58,881 bases of DNA. Origin: CAZGMC01 sp964526565 (GTDB lineage Bacteria > Pseudomonadota > Alphaproteobacteria > DSM-16000 > Inquilinaceae). The DNA lies in the NCBI GenBank assembly GCA_964526565.1, contig CAZGMC010000011.1:1-58881 (forward strand), read 5' to 3'. Under the pieces are notes generated by a model that did no database searches, was not told the origin of the DNA, and was given only the letters and a program-made list of their open reading frames with translations. The position numbers and the translations under genes are program-made. Shown one piece after another: positions 43,511-51,993 of the stretch (the stretch's first letter is position 1; each line of letters begins with the position of its first letter).

Positions 43511-44437
43511 TCAGACCGTGTTGCCAGTCTGCGTTGACCGCGCCGGCGGCCACAGCCAGGCAGCGCCGCGGACGCCGCTGTCGGCGCCATGCAGGGCCCG
43601 GCGCAGCGGCGTCGCCGCCTCGCCGCCAAACACCCAGCGCGGCAGCAGCGCCGGCACCGACTCGTAGAGCCGGGCGATGCCCGACAGGCCGCCACCCAGC
43701 ACGACCACGTCGGGGTCGAGCACGTCGACGACGTGGGCCAGGCCGCGCGCCAGCCGCTCCTCCCAGCGCGCCAGCGTGGCCAGGGCGGCGGCGTCGCCGG
43801 CTTCGGCGCCGGCGACGATCTCCGGTCCCGTCAGCGAGTCGCCACCGCAGCGGGCGTGGTCGGCGGCCAGGCCGGGGCCGGACAGCCACGTCTCCAGGCA
43901 GCCGTGCCGGCCGCAATAGCAGGGCGGCCCCGGCAACTCCTCCGGCCCGGCCCAGGGCAGCGGGTTGTGGCCCCACTCGCCGGCCACGGCGTTGCGGCCG
44001 ATGTGGGCGCGGCCGTCGAGCGCCAGCCCGGCGCCGACGCCGGTGCCGAGGATCACGGCGAACACCACGGCGGCGCCGGCGGCGGCGCCATCCACCGCCT
44101 CTGACACCGCCAGGCAGTTGGCGTCGTTGGCGCAGCGCACCGGGCGGGCCAGCGCCGCCTCCAGGTCGCGGTGGAACGGCCGGCCGTTGAGCCAGGTGGA
44201 GTTGGCATTCTTGACCAGCCCGGTCAGCGGCGACACCGCGCCCGGCATGCCGACGCCGACGCTGCCCGGCCGGCCCCGCTCCGCCTCGAGGTCGGCGACG
44301 AGCCCGGCGATGGCGCGCACCGTGGCATCGTAGTCGTGGCGCGGCGTGGCGACGCGGCGGGCGGCCAGCGCGTGCCCGGCCTTGTCGAGGGCGATGGCGG
44401 CGATCTTGGTGCCGCCCAGGTCGATGCCGATGCGCAT
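43511..44437 (-). CDS. ROK-family sugar kinase (fructokinase/glucokinase-like)
   Basis: A 308-residue kinase. ATP loop MRIGIDLGGTKIAAIAL, active site NDANC, ILGTGVGAGL, then the ROK zinc motif CYCGRHGCLE and GGGLSGIARL. It phosphorylates a hexose such as fructose, mannose or N-acetylglucosamine; which is not readable. It lies alone on this strand beside the carbohydrate genes, and could use sugars from them. Confidence 0.9.
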   Translation of the reverse strand: MRIGIDLGGTKIAAIALDKAGHALAARRVATPRHDYDATVRAIAGLVADLEAERGRPGSVGVGMPGAVSPLTGLVKNANSTWLNGRPFHRDLEAALARPVRCANDANCLAVSEAVDGAAAGAAVVFAVILGTGVGAGLALDGRAHIGRNAVAGEWGHNPLPWAGPEELPGPPCYCGRHGCLETWLSGPGLAADHARCGGDSLTGPEIVAGAEAGDAAALATLARWEERLARGLAHVVDVLDPDVVVLGGGLSGIARLYESVPALLPRWVFGGEAATPLRRALHGADSGVRGAAWLWPPARSTQTGNTV

Positions 44438-44559
44438 GGGGTGGTCCGGACAGGTGCCGCCGCCGCTTCAGCGCCGGCGCAGGTCGGCGAGACGGCCGTA
44501 GGCGCCGATGGCCGCCATTAGCTCGGCCCGGTGCGGGTCGCCGTCGCCGCCGCCGGGGG

Positions 44560-44871
44560 TCAACTCGCCGCCAGCAGCCGGTCGATCTCGTCCTTGACAA
44601 CGTCGCGAATGGCGGCGGCGTGCTCCTGCGCCTCCGGGCGCAGCAGCGGTCCCAGCGCCGCCAGGGCCTCCTCGGAGGTCACGGTGACGGCGGTCTTACT
44701 GCGCATCGCCGCGACGATCGAGGCCAGCGCCAGGCTCTCGCCGGACAGGTAGTTGGTCATGGCGATGAGCCGTTTCTGCCCCTCGACGAGCTGGCTCAGG
44801 TCGGCGGCGAAGCCCTGGAAGATCTGGTTCAGCACCTCGGGGTCGGTCAGGTCGGGCATGTCGTCCGGCAT
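44560..44871 (-). CDS. Small hypothetical protein
   Basis: A 103-residue, mostly helical and acidic protein (LTDPEVLNQIFQGFAADLSQ, LVEGQKRLIAMTNYLSGESL) with no signal peptide, membrane segment or motif I recognise. ATG 44871 was chosen over 44904 because the extra residues are basic and unlike the rest. Upstream of the ROK gene on the same strand, 122 bases away. Confidence 0.5.
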   Translation of the reverse strand: MPDDMPDLTDPEVLNQIFQGFAADLSQLVEGQKRLIAMTNYLSGESLALASIVAAMRSKTAVTVTSEEALAALGPLLRPEAQEHAAAIRDVVKDEIDRLLAAS

Positions 44872-45162
44872 GGCGGTGCCTCCTCGGCTGGATCGTGCCG
44901 GCACGGATGCGGAGCCGGGTCTGACGGACCGGCTGCGGCACGATTTCCAAGCCGTAGCACTCCGCGCCGCCGCGGCGCAAGGCCGGCAAAGACAAAATCG
45001 GTGACAGTTTATGAATTTCAGCCAGGAAGGCTCGCTGCCGCCGCGGCTGCTCGCGTCCGCGCACCCACTGCTCGTCTAACGCTTTCCGACGACTTGGCTG
45101 TCCCACCATATGGCGTGACGCTGAGTATCAATCGCGGGGCCTGTGTCGGCAATCACAGCATC

Positions 45163-46875
45163 GTGAGGCGGCGTGAGCACACAGTCCGCCTCGACCCGGA
45201 CCGCCAAGCGGCAGGCGACCGCAACGCCACCATCCCGCAGCGCGGCCTGCAGGTGGCCAGTGCCAGCGCCGCCGCCAGCGCCGCCACGGACGCCGCGTTC
45301 GTCTTGACCGACACCGAGGCGCCGCCACTGTTCGATACCCTGGGCGACCTGAGCTATCCGGTGACCACGGCGGACCCGCTGGCCCAGGCCTATTTCGACC
45401 AGGGCCTGCGCCTGACCTACGGGTTCAACCACCCCGAGGCGCTGCGCGCGTTCCGCCACGCCCGGCAGCTCGATCCCGACTGCGCCATGTGCCCCTGGGG
45501 CGAGGCGTTCGTGCTCGGCCCCAACCTGAACGCCCCGATGGACCCGGCGGCGCTCGCGCCCGCCGCGGCTGCCGCCACCCGCGCCCTGGATCTGGCCGCG
45601 GCCGCCGGGCCGCGCGAGCAGGCGCTGATCCGCGCCATCGCCGCCCGCCTCCCTTCGGCCAGCGACGGACCGCAGCACGAGGCCTATGCCGAGGCCATGG
45701 CCGCGGCTGCCGCGCAGTTCCCCAATGACCAGGACATCCAGGTCCTGTTCGCCGATGCCATCATGAACCTGTCGCCGTGGGACTACTGGGAGGCCGACGC
45801 CACCACCCCCAGGGGCCACCCCCAGGGGCCGCAGCGGCGAGGCGCTGGCGGCGCTGGAGAGCGTGCTGGCCGACAACCCCGACCACGCCGGCGCCATCCA
45901 CTACTACATCCACCTGGTCGAGGCCTCGGCGGCGCCGGAGCGGGCCGAGCCCTATGCCGACCGGCTGGCGGCGCAGATGCCGGGGGCGGGGCACATCGTG
46001 CACATGCCGTCGCACATCTATTGCCGCGTCGGCCGCTATGTGGACTCGCTGGGGGCCAACATCGACGCCGTTGCCGCCGACGAGGCCTATTCCCGCATGA
46101 CCGAGCCCGGCGCCATGTACGCCGGCGGCTACCATCCGCACACTGTCCACTTCCTGCTGGAGTCGGCGCGGCTGGCCGGCGACGGCGCGACGACGCTGGA
46201 CGCCGCCGACAAGCTGAGCGAGGTGACCTCGCTGAACGTGGCCGCACAGGTGCCGTGGGTGCAGCTGATCGTCGCCGCGCCGTACTTCGCCCACGCCCAG
46301 TACGGCGACCCGGCGGCGGCGCTGGCCGTGGCCGACCCCGGCGACGACCTGCCCTACGTCAAGGCCATGTGGCACTGCATGCGCGGCGTCGCCCATGCCA
46401 CCGCCGGCGACACCGCGGCAGCCCGGCAGGAGGCCGAGGCGATCCGCACCCTGGCCGAGACCACCGACTTTACGGGCCTGATCGCCGGCGGCGTGCCGGC
46501 GCCCGACCTGCTGGAGCTCGCCCGCCAGATGGTGCTGGGCCGCATCGCCCAGGCCGAGGGCGACCACGACAGCGCCGCCGCCGCCTTCGAGCAGGCGGTG
46601 GCCATCCAGGACACTCTGCCCTACCTGGAGCCGCCGTACTGGTACTACCCGGTGCGCCAGTCGCTGGGCGCCGCCCTGCTGCGGGCCGGCCGGGCGAGGC
46701 GGAATCGGTGTTCTGGCAGAGCCTGATGGACTTCCCCAACAACGGCTGGGCGCTGCACGGCCTGGCCGAAGCGCAGTGGCAGATCGGTGACGAGGCCGCC
46801 GCCGAGTACACCGCCCGCCTGTTCCGCCGCGCCTGGGCCGGCGACGAGGACGGGCCGGACATGGCGCGGATGTGA
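45163..46875 (+). pseudogene. TPR-repeat protein gene broken by two frameshifts
   Basis: A tetratricopeptide protein of the kind starting FDTLGDLSYPVTTADPLAQA, YFDQGLRLTYGFNHPEALRA and MCPWGEAFVLGPNLNAPM. After YWEADATTPRG the frame changes. The rest (NPDHAGAIHYYIHLVEASAA, PSHIYCRVGRY, LLELARQMVLGRIAQAEG) continues in another frame from about 45,863. Near 46,690 it returns to the first frame (AESVFWQSLMDFPNNGWALH). The first shift is exactly explained by a 13-bp tandem duplication (45,803-45,828). No intact N-terminal signal peptide is seen; GTG 45163 is provisional. Confidence 0.75.
45803..45828 (+). repeat. 13-bp tandem duplication causing frameshift
   Basis: ccacccccagggg occurs twice in tandem at 45,803-45,815 and 45,816-45,828. 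Removing one copy restores a continuous frame reading TTPRGRSGEALAALESVLAD into the downstream TPR segment. Confidence 0.9.
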
Positions 46876-47007
46876 GCCTTTGAGGGGGGCGGTCACTCTT
46901 CCGTGCCACGGCCGGGGCCGGATCCGCACGGGTCCGGCCCCGTTGCCGTTCCCGGCGGCGGTTCTCCGCACCATGTACCGGGGACCGCCGATCACGCAGA
47001 GGACCCG

Positions 47008-47709
47008 ATGAGCCCCGGACCCGTTCCCGACTTCCCCGCCTGGGCCGGCGAGCGCGCCGATACCCGCTTCTCCGACTGGCTGCGCGCCTCGGCCCAGCCG
47101 ACCTGGGATGCGGTGGTCAATCACCGCTTCGCCGACGAGCTGGCCGACGGCACCCTCGACCGCCGGGTCATGGCCCGCTACCTGGTCCAGGACTACACCT
47201 TCCTGGATGCCTTCGTCGTGCTGATGGCCTCGACCGTCGCCGCGGCGCCGCGGCTGGAGGATCGCATCCCGCTGTGCCAGTTCCTGGCCATGGTCACCGG
47301 CGAGGAGAACACCTATTTCCAACGCGCCTTCGCTGCGCTTGAAGTGAGCGAGGAGGCGCGGCTGGCCACGCCGCTGGAGCCGGTAACGCAGGCGTTCCAG
47401 GACATCATGCGCGAGGCGGCGGCCGGCGGTGCGCACGCCGACATGCTGGCCGTGCTGCTGGTCACCGAGTGGACCTACTACGGCTGGGCGCACCGCGTCG
47501 GTGACCGCCGGCCGGAGGCGTTCTGGCTGGCCGAATGGATCGACCTGCACGCCGGCGAACCGCTGCGTCGCCTGGTCGAGGTGCTGCGCGCCCAGATCGA
47601 CCGCGACGGCCCCGAACTTGACGGCGAGGCGCGGGCCCGCTGCCTGGACTTTTTCAAGCGAACCGTGGAGCTGGAACAGGCGTTCTTCGACATGGCGTAT
47701 GCCATCTGA
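47008..47709 (+). CDS. TenA/THI-4-like protein (TenA_E type)
   Basis: A 233-residue all-helical TenA-fold protein that salvages thiamine pyrimidine in related families. Typical segments: LVQDYTFLDAFVVLMASTVA, FLAMVTGEENTYFQRAF and LLVTEWTYYGWA. The catalytic Cys expected in the PCxWxY position of TenA_C enzymes is replaced by Thr, so this is TenA_E-like, in which the base function comes from Glu. Alternatively the iron-containing redox-type relatives. ATG 47008. No thiamine gene or TPP riboswitch is nearby. Confidence 0.78.
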   Translation: MSPGPVPDFPAWAGERADTRFSDWLRASAQPTWDAVVNHRFADELADGTLDRRVMARYLVQDYTFLDAFVVLMASTVAAAPRLEDRIPLCQFLAMVTGEENTYFQRAFAALEVSEEARLATPLEPVTQAFQDIMREAAAGGAHADMLAVLLVTEWTYYGWAHRVGDRRPEAFWLAEWIDLHAGEPLRRLVEVLRAQIDRDGPELDGEARARCLDFFKRTVELEQAFFDMAYAI

Positions 47710-47739
47710 GCCGGAGCACCCGGCGGCGGGAGAACAGCC

Positions 47740-47835
47740 ATGACGGAGGTCGGGGTCGGCCTGGTCGGATACGGCCTGGCGGGGGCGGCATTCCACGCGC
47801 CGGTGATCGGCGCCGTCGAGGGCTTGCGGCTGCGC
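47740..47835 (+). pseudogene. Truncated Gfo/Idh/MocA oxidoreductase N-terminus
   Basis: Residues MTEVGVGLVGYGLAGAAFHA and PVIGAVEGLRLR show the NAD-binding Rossmann start of the Gfo/Idh/MocA family. After about 32 codons similarity stops and the sequence becomes the reverse strand of a galU start. A normal gene has about 340 codons. This marks the junction of the two halves of the window. Confidence 0.8.
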
Positions 47836-47907
47836 TTTCGTTGCCGGCAGGAAACGGGTCCCGAGCCCGGCCGCGGGGAAAACTGCCTTTCGTACCTTGG
47901 GGATCAT
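47827..47907 (-). pseudogene. galU: Truncated galU (UTP-glucose-1-phosphate uridylyltransferase) N-terminus
   Basis: On the minus strand from ATG 47907 the reading is MIPKVRKAVFPAAGLGTRFL and PATKAQP, the diagnostic nucleotide-binding start of GalU/bacterial UGPases. It ends after about 27 codons where the next residues come from the reverse of the dehydrogenase. A complete gene has near 290 codons. Confidence 0.85.
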
Positions 47908-47987
47908 CAACGTCTATTGTAGTCGGAGTTGGAAGCGCGCTTGCCTCCACCGGGCAGGTTAGATACAACAGACTGACACAAGCCGGA

Positions 47988-48470
47988 ATGCCTAACTTGC
48001 GTATTGAAGTCGCCAAGGACTTGCTGAAGCGCGCCTATGAACTGCAGATGCAAGGCGAGCTTGACCTGGCCGCGGATCTCTATCGGCGATCCATCGAGTC
48101 CTGGCCTACTGCCGAAGCCTACACCTTCCTTGGCTGGACCTATCGCTTCCAGGGCCGGCTGGAAGACGCCATCGAGCAATGCAAGAAGGCGATCGAGGTT
48201 GATCCGAGTTTCGGAAATCCCTACAACGACATTGGAGCGTACCTGATCGAGCTCGGCCGCGCCGACGATGCGATCCCCTGGCTGGAACAAGCGGTCGCCA
48301 GCAAGCGATATGAGACGTACCACTATCCGTGGTACAACCTGGGCCGCGTGTACGTATCAAAAGAGATGTTCAGGCGCGCGACGGAATGCTTCGACAAAGC
48401 GCTGGAACTCGAGCCGGGCTACGAGCCGGCCCAACAGGCGCTGGCACGCATTCGGCGGCTGGTGCAATAG
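47988..48470 (+). CDS. Tetratricopeptide repeat protein
   Basis: A 160-residue helical protein with four TPR units: AYELQMQGELDLAADLYRRS, FLGWTYRFQGRLEDAIEQCK, GAYLIELGRADDAIPWLEQA and GRVYVSKEMFRRATECFDKA. It probably acts as a protein-interaction scaffold. It is the first complete gene after the junction and has visibly lower GC than the first 47.8 kb. Divergent from the galU fragment. Stops at TAG. Confidence 0.85.
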   Translation: MPNLRIEVAKDLLKRAYELQMQGELDLAADLYRRSIESWPTAEAYTFLGWTYRFQGRLEDAIEQCKKAIEVDPSFGNPYNDIGAYLIELGRADDAIPWLEQAVASKRYETYHYPWYNLGRVYVSKEMFRRATECFDKALELEPGYEPAQQALARIRRLVQ

Positions 48471-48544
48471 GGGCCCGGACGATCGAATCTTCGTTTGATG
48501 GCAAAGCGCAGCCCGACCCCGGACAGGGCCACGTTTCCGTAATC

Positions 48545-49822
48545 TCAAATCTCCGCGTGGGCAGCGGGATGATGGGGCTCGCCTTCCTCCGGTACCAACT
48601 GTTTGGTGGGATCAATTCTGAGCCAGAGCAACGTGCTGAGTCCCATCAGGATTGCCATTGGATAGAGGGGTGCGTCGTAGCTGCCATATGCGGCCACCAC
48701 GCGGCCGAAGGCCCAGGCCACCAGGAACGAGCCCGCCTGGCCGGCGGTGTTCATGGCTCCGCTGACAGTCCCGGCGTACTTCTTGCCGACGTCGAGGCAC
48801 ACCGCCCAAGCCACCGGCAGCATGAAGTCCGACGCCGCGAAGCCGATAGCCAGAAAGATAACCGCCACGAGCTTGCTCGTGGTCATGACCGTGGCCAGGA
48901 TGAATATTGCCGAGGTCGCCAGACCGGTGATCCCGACCAATCTGCGTCCCCAGCGCAGACCAATCCGTTTTACCAGAAAGTCGCTCACCGAGCCGCCGGC
49001 CATGTTGGCGAGGGCGCCCAGAACAAAGGGCAGCCAGGAGTAGCGCAGCAGTTCATCGTCGCTGAAGCCGCGACCGTTCACCAGGTAGGGGAAATACCAC
49101 GATAGGAAGAAGAACGCGCCGTAGCAGTAGAAGTGGTACATCAGCAGGATGGTCCAGAAGTTGCCGCTCTTGAAAACCTTGCCCCACGGCAGCGCGACGT
49201 GAGCGGGCGGTTTCGCGCCGGCGCCGATTTCCGCCAGCTCCTCTTTACTAACGGAAGGCTTCTGTGACGGATGGTCGCGGAACCACGTGTACCAGGCAAT
49301 GGCCCAGATAATGCCCAAAATGCCAAACACCCAAAAAGACGCTCGCCAGCCGAAGTTCGCTTGAATGGGAACCACGAGGAAGGGTGTCAGCGCTCCGCCG
49401 ATACGGCTGGCCATCCAGACCGTGCCCTGGGCTCGGCCTCTTTCCGCCGCCGGAAACCAGCGCGCGATCGCCCCCGAGGAATTGGGATAGGCGCCGGCTT
49501 CTCCAGCCCCGAACAGGAAGCGCACCACCAGGAGCATCACATAGTTCTTGGCCACACCGGTCAGACTGGTGAATACGGACCACCAGATAACGATACGCGT
49601 GAGCAGCTTCCTGGGCCCGGCTTTATCACCCCAGGCCCCGGTCGGGACCTCGAAGATCATATAAGCGAGCGCAAATGCGCTCAGAACATCGCCCAACTGC
49701 TCCGGAGTCATCCCCAGATCGGTTTGAAGGCGGGAGCCGGCAACACTGATGCATACCCGGTCAATGTAGGTGATCATCGACAGCAGGAAGAGGAACCCGA
49801 GGACATAGTGGCGGGTTTTCAT
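48545..49822 (-). CDS. MFS transporter, ACS (anion:cation symporter) type
   Basis: A 425-residue permease with twelve hydrophobic segments. ACS/GudP-like features: SMITYIDRVCISVAGSRLQT, LAYMIFEVPTGAWGDKAGPR, FLFGAGEAGAYPNSSGAIAR and FPAAERGRAQGTVWMASRIG. Carriers of this group take up hexuronates, sugar acids or dicarboxylates; the cargo is unknown. ATG 49822 is preferred over an upstream start six codons away. It stands alone. Confidence 0.93.
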   Translation of the reverse strand: MKTRHYVLGFLFLLSMITYIDRVCISVAGSRLQTDLGMTPEQLGDVLSAFALAYMIFEVPTGAWGDKAGPRKLLTRIVIWWSVFTSLTGVAKNYVMLLVVRFLFGAGEAGAYPNSSGAIARWFPAAERGRAQGTVWMASRIGGALTPFLVVPIQANFGWRASFWVFGILGIIWAIAWYTWFRDHPSQKPSVSKEELAEIGAGAKPPAHVALPWGKVFKSGNFWTILLMYHFYCYGAFFFLSWYFPYLVNGRGFSDDELLRYSWLPFVLGALANMAGGSVSDFLVKRIGLRWGRRLVGITGLATSAIFILATVMTTSKLVAVIFLAIGFAASDFMLPVAWAVCLDVGKKYAGTVSGAMNTAGQAGSFLVAWAFGRVVAAYGSYDAPLYPMAILMGLSTLLWLRIDPTKQLVPEEGEPHHPAAHAEI

Positions 49823-49949
49823 AAGGCTGGAGTATATCACGCGTCAAGCGCAAGCCGGACAGCCCCGTGGACCATCGCATGACCCCGCTGCAGACCGGCC
49901 GCAAAGCAATAGCGAGCAACCTCGCGGAAAAATGTGAAAGAATAACCAT

Positions 49950-50219
49950 GTGGATATCTCAGTAAAGAAACAATCCGATACTACATGGGAAGTTACGGTG
50001 TCAGGTCCGCCACAGACCAATCACCTGGTGATGGTATCGCCGGAATACCATCAGAAGCTGACCGGCGGCCGCGTTGACCAGGAGACGCTGGTAGAGCGAT
50101 CCATCGAGTTCCTGCTCCAGCGAGAACCCAATACGAGCATCATGGAGATGTTCGACCTGCCGCTTATTCAACGTTACTTTCCTGAGTACGAACCGACGAT
50201 GCAGGAATTCTTCTCCTGA
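49950..50219 (+). CDS. Small hypothetical protein
   Basis: An 89-residue soluble protein from GTG 49950, with TTWEVTVSGPPQTNHLVMVS, VERSIEFLLQREPNTSIMEM and PLIQRYFPEYEPTM. No signal peptide or membrane segment. Compact conserved-looking composition supports a real gene; I do not recognise a family with known function. Confidence 0.6.
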   Translation: MDISVKKQSDTTWEVTVSGPPQTNHLVMVSPEYHQKLTGGRVDQETLVERSIEFLLQREPNTSIMEMFDLPLIQRYFPEYEPTMQEFFS

Positions 50220-50458
50220 GCCCGGGTTCCGCGCGGATTTCCCTGCCAGTGGACAAAGACAGACCGCTGATGCAGCGGATGACCTATTCCCCCGTTTTCA
50301 ACGTCCCGGAAAACCAGAAACACCGATACTGCCAGGATGGTCGCCATAGCAACCCGTCAACTGTCCGCCGCCGCGATCAACAATGCTCCGGCGAAGAAAA
50401 AGATATAACGGGCGAGTGTGACCAGGGTCACGGTCACGGGCCGGCAGCCAGGCGTAGG

Positions 50459-51472
50459 ATGGCACTCGAAGCGGGGATATATGAACCCCCGCACGCGACA
50501 CACCCGGGGGGCCTGCTCGAGATCCACCGGGTCGAAGAATACGGCTGCACCGTTTGTCACCAGGGCCAGGGCCGCGCGATGAACTTCGAGGAGGCCAAGG
50601 CCACCGATGTCTTTTGGGACTATCCGCTGTTGCCGCCCTGGGCGACCCTGCGCTTCCTGTCACGATCCGGAGGCTCTGCCACCCAACTGGTCCGCGGCAT
50701 CGAACTGTACAGCCGTTACGCCTGCGGCTCCTGCCACAAGCTCGACGGCAAGGGCGGCTCGCTAGGTCCCGAACTCGACAATGTGGGTCTCAAAACCAAA
50801 CATGAATTCATGCGACAGAATCTGGACGGCGAGCAGACGGTCTGGCACTGGCACATGGAACACTTCCGCGACCCCGGCGCGGTTGCGCCCGATTCTCAGA
50901 TGCCTTCGCAGGGAATAACGGAACCCGACATCCGCGCTCTTACCATCCACATGCTTTCACTTCGCGAGCGTTCTCTGCCCCAGGCCTACATGGCGCCCGA
51001 CAAGATCGAGCAGGAGTATGCCCGGCTGCATCCCCCGCCGCCGGACGGCGAGCAGCTATATCAGTCGTACTGCGCCGCTTGCCATGACACGGGGGGCTAC
51101 TCGCGCTGGGACAAGATCTTCAAGCAGTTTGTTCCCGGCATCCGCAACGCCGCGTTTCTCCGCGCCGCCGGCAGCGAGTATCTGGCGGAGAACATCCGTG
51201 GCGGTCGGCCCGGAACGAAGATGCCCGGCTGGGGTCCAAAGGCGGGAGGCTTTACCAACGCCGAGGTCAACGCCGTGGCGGACTATCTCCGGGGAGACAT
51301 TCAGCCGATGGATCTGCCGTCGGCGCCGCCGCGCGGTTCGGCCGAACGCGGAAAAGGCATCTACAACCTGCAGTGCGCCGGCTGCCACGGCGTCGACGGC
51401 GAAGGCCTGATCGCGCCGCAACTCGCCAACCCGGTATTTCAGAGAACCGCTTCCGACGCGTTCATCGCTTAG
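50459..51472 (+). CDS. Multihaem cytochrome c, N-terminally eroded and cut by in-frame TAG
   Basis: Four haem-binding motifs are visible: CTVCH, CGSCH, CAACH and CAGCH, with late Met ligands in TKMPGWG and MPSQG. Such periplasmic proteins pass electrons between respiratory complexes and terminal enzymes. The conserved part starts near GIYEPPHATHPGGLLEIH; no signal peptide is found upstream (50,220-50,458), so the N-terminus is lost or rearranged. The frame ends at TAG 51,470-51,472 inside a conserved stretch, and homologous-looking sequence continues beyond. Next to Tat-leader and TorD-like fragments, it probably served a molybdoenzyme respiratory chain. Confidence 0.7.
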   Translation: MALEAGIYEPPHATHPGGLLEIHRVEEYGCTVCHQGQGRAMNFEEAKATDVFWDYPLLPPWATLRFLSRSGGSATQLVRGIELYSRYACGSCHKLDGKGGSLGPELDNVGLKTKHEFMRQNLDGEQTVWHWHMEHFRDPGAVAPDSQMPSQGITEPDIRALTIHMLSLRERSLPQAYMAPDKIEQEYARLHPPPPDGEQLYQSYCAACHDTGGYSRWDKIFKQFVPGIRNAAFLRAAGSEYLAENIRGGRPGTKMPGWGPKAGGFTNAEVNAVADYLRGDIQPMDLPSAPPRGSAERGKGIYNLQCAGCHGVDGEGLIAPQLANPVFQRTASDAFIA

Positions 51473-51610
51473 ACCATCGTCATGGGTCGCGAGCATACGC
51501 CGATGCCGGCTTTCGGCCGTGCGGGCCTTTCGTCAAGCGACATCGGCGATCTGCTTGCTCACATACGCACCTGGGCGCCGCCGGCCATGATGTCGAGGAG
51601 ATCCCAATGA
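51473..51610 (+). other. In-frame continuation of the cytochrome c after TAG
   Basis: Directly after the TAG the same frame reads TIVMGREHTPMPAFGRAG and then SSSDIGDLLAHIRTWAP, ending at TGA 51,608-51,610. This is the typical end of a class I cytochrome c domain (Met ligand in MPAFG). The family normally reads through here, so the TAG is a mutation, a sequence error or a recoded codon. Confidence 0.7.
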
Positions 51611-51690
51611 GCACCCGACGCGAAATCTTGAGACTCGGAAGCCTGGCCGCGCTGGCCGCTTCCATTCCTGGCTGCCGTGGACCATCTCTT
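51607..51690 (+). pseudogene. N-terminal Tat-signal fragment
   Basis: ATG 51607 overlaps the TGA of the cytochrome continuation (ATGA). It encodes MSTRREILRLGSLAALAASI then PGC, a twin-arginine leader (RREILRL) ending in a lipobox-like Cys. After about 25 codons the coding sense is lost where the TorD-like frame begins. It looks like the leader of an iron-sulfur or molybdopterin oxidoreductase subunit. Confidence 0.6.
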
Positions 51691-51907
51691 GACTCAGCTC
51701 GAATTCCTGAGCTGGTTGGACCATTGCGAAGCGTCGGGCAACCCCGACACTGAATCGGTTCGAATAGCTCGTCAAGACTTCCTGCGCCGCCATCTCCGCC
51801 ATTGGCTGCCCCGGGCCGTCGCGCTGGCAACACGTGCGAGCGGGCGATGTTACGCTACTCTCCTTAATTCGCTGCAACAGACAGTCGAACAGGAAGCCGG
51901 CGTATAA
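51671..51907 (+). pseudogene. C-terminal fragment of a TorD-like molybdoenzyme chaperone
   Basis: About 77 residues: AVDHLLTQLEFLSWLDHCEA, TESVRIARQDFLRRHLRHWL and PRAVALATRAS. The ELEFL…DF…HL..W arrangement is the signature of TorD/DmsD family chaperones, which load molybdenum cofactor and guard Tat export of DMSO-reductase-family enzymes. The N-terminal ~100 residues are missing. It is joined directly to the Tat-leader fragment. Confidence 0.6.
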
Positions 51908-51993
51908 TCGACTCGACGAACTGACCGGCATCCGGTAATCCGGCGAATACTCAGAACGTCATTGACTGATTCGAAACCGGGAGGAAAGAGACC

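Noticed and set aside
50357..50560. Minus-strand frame with a hydrophobic stretch (RYIFFFAGALLIAAADS) opposite the start of the cytochrome
   Set aside because: One membrane-like stretch only, no start context or family; overlaps conserved cytochrome text. Could be the tail of a lost gene, but I cannot support it.
51470..51472. Genome-wide recoding of TAG as a sense codon
   Set aside because: TAG also ends other genes in the same part of the window (TPR gene at 48,470, DMT gene at 52,440) at normal lengths, so general recoding is unlikely.
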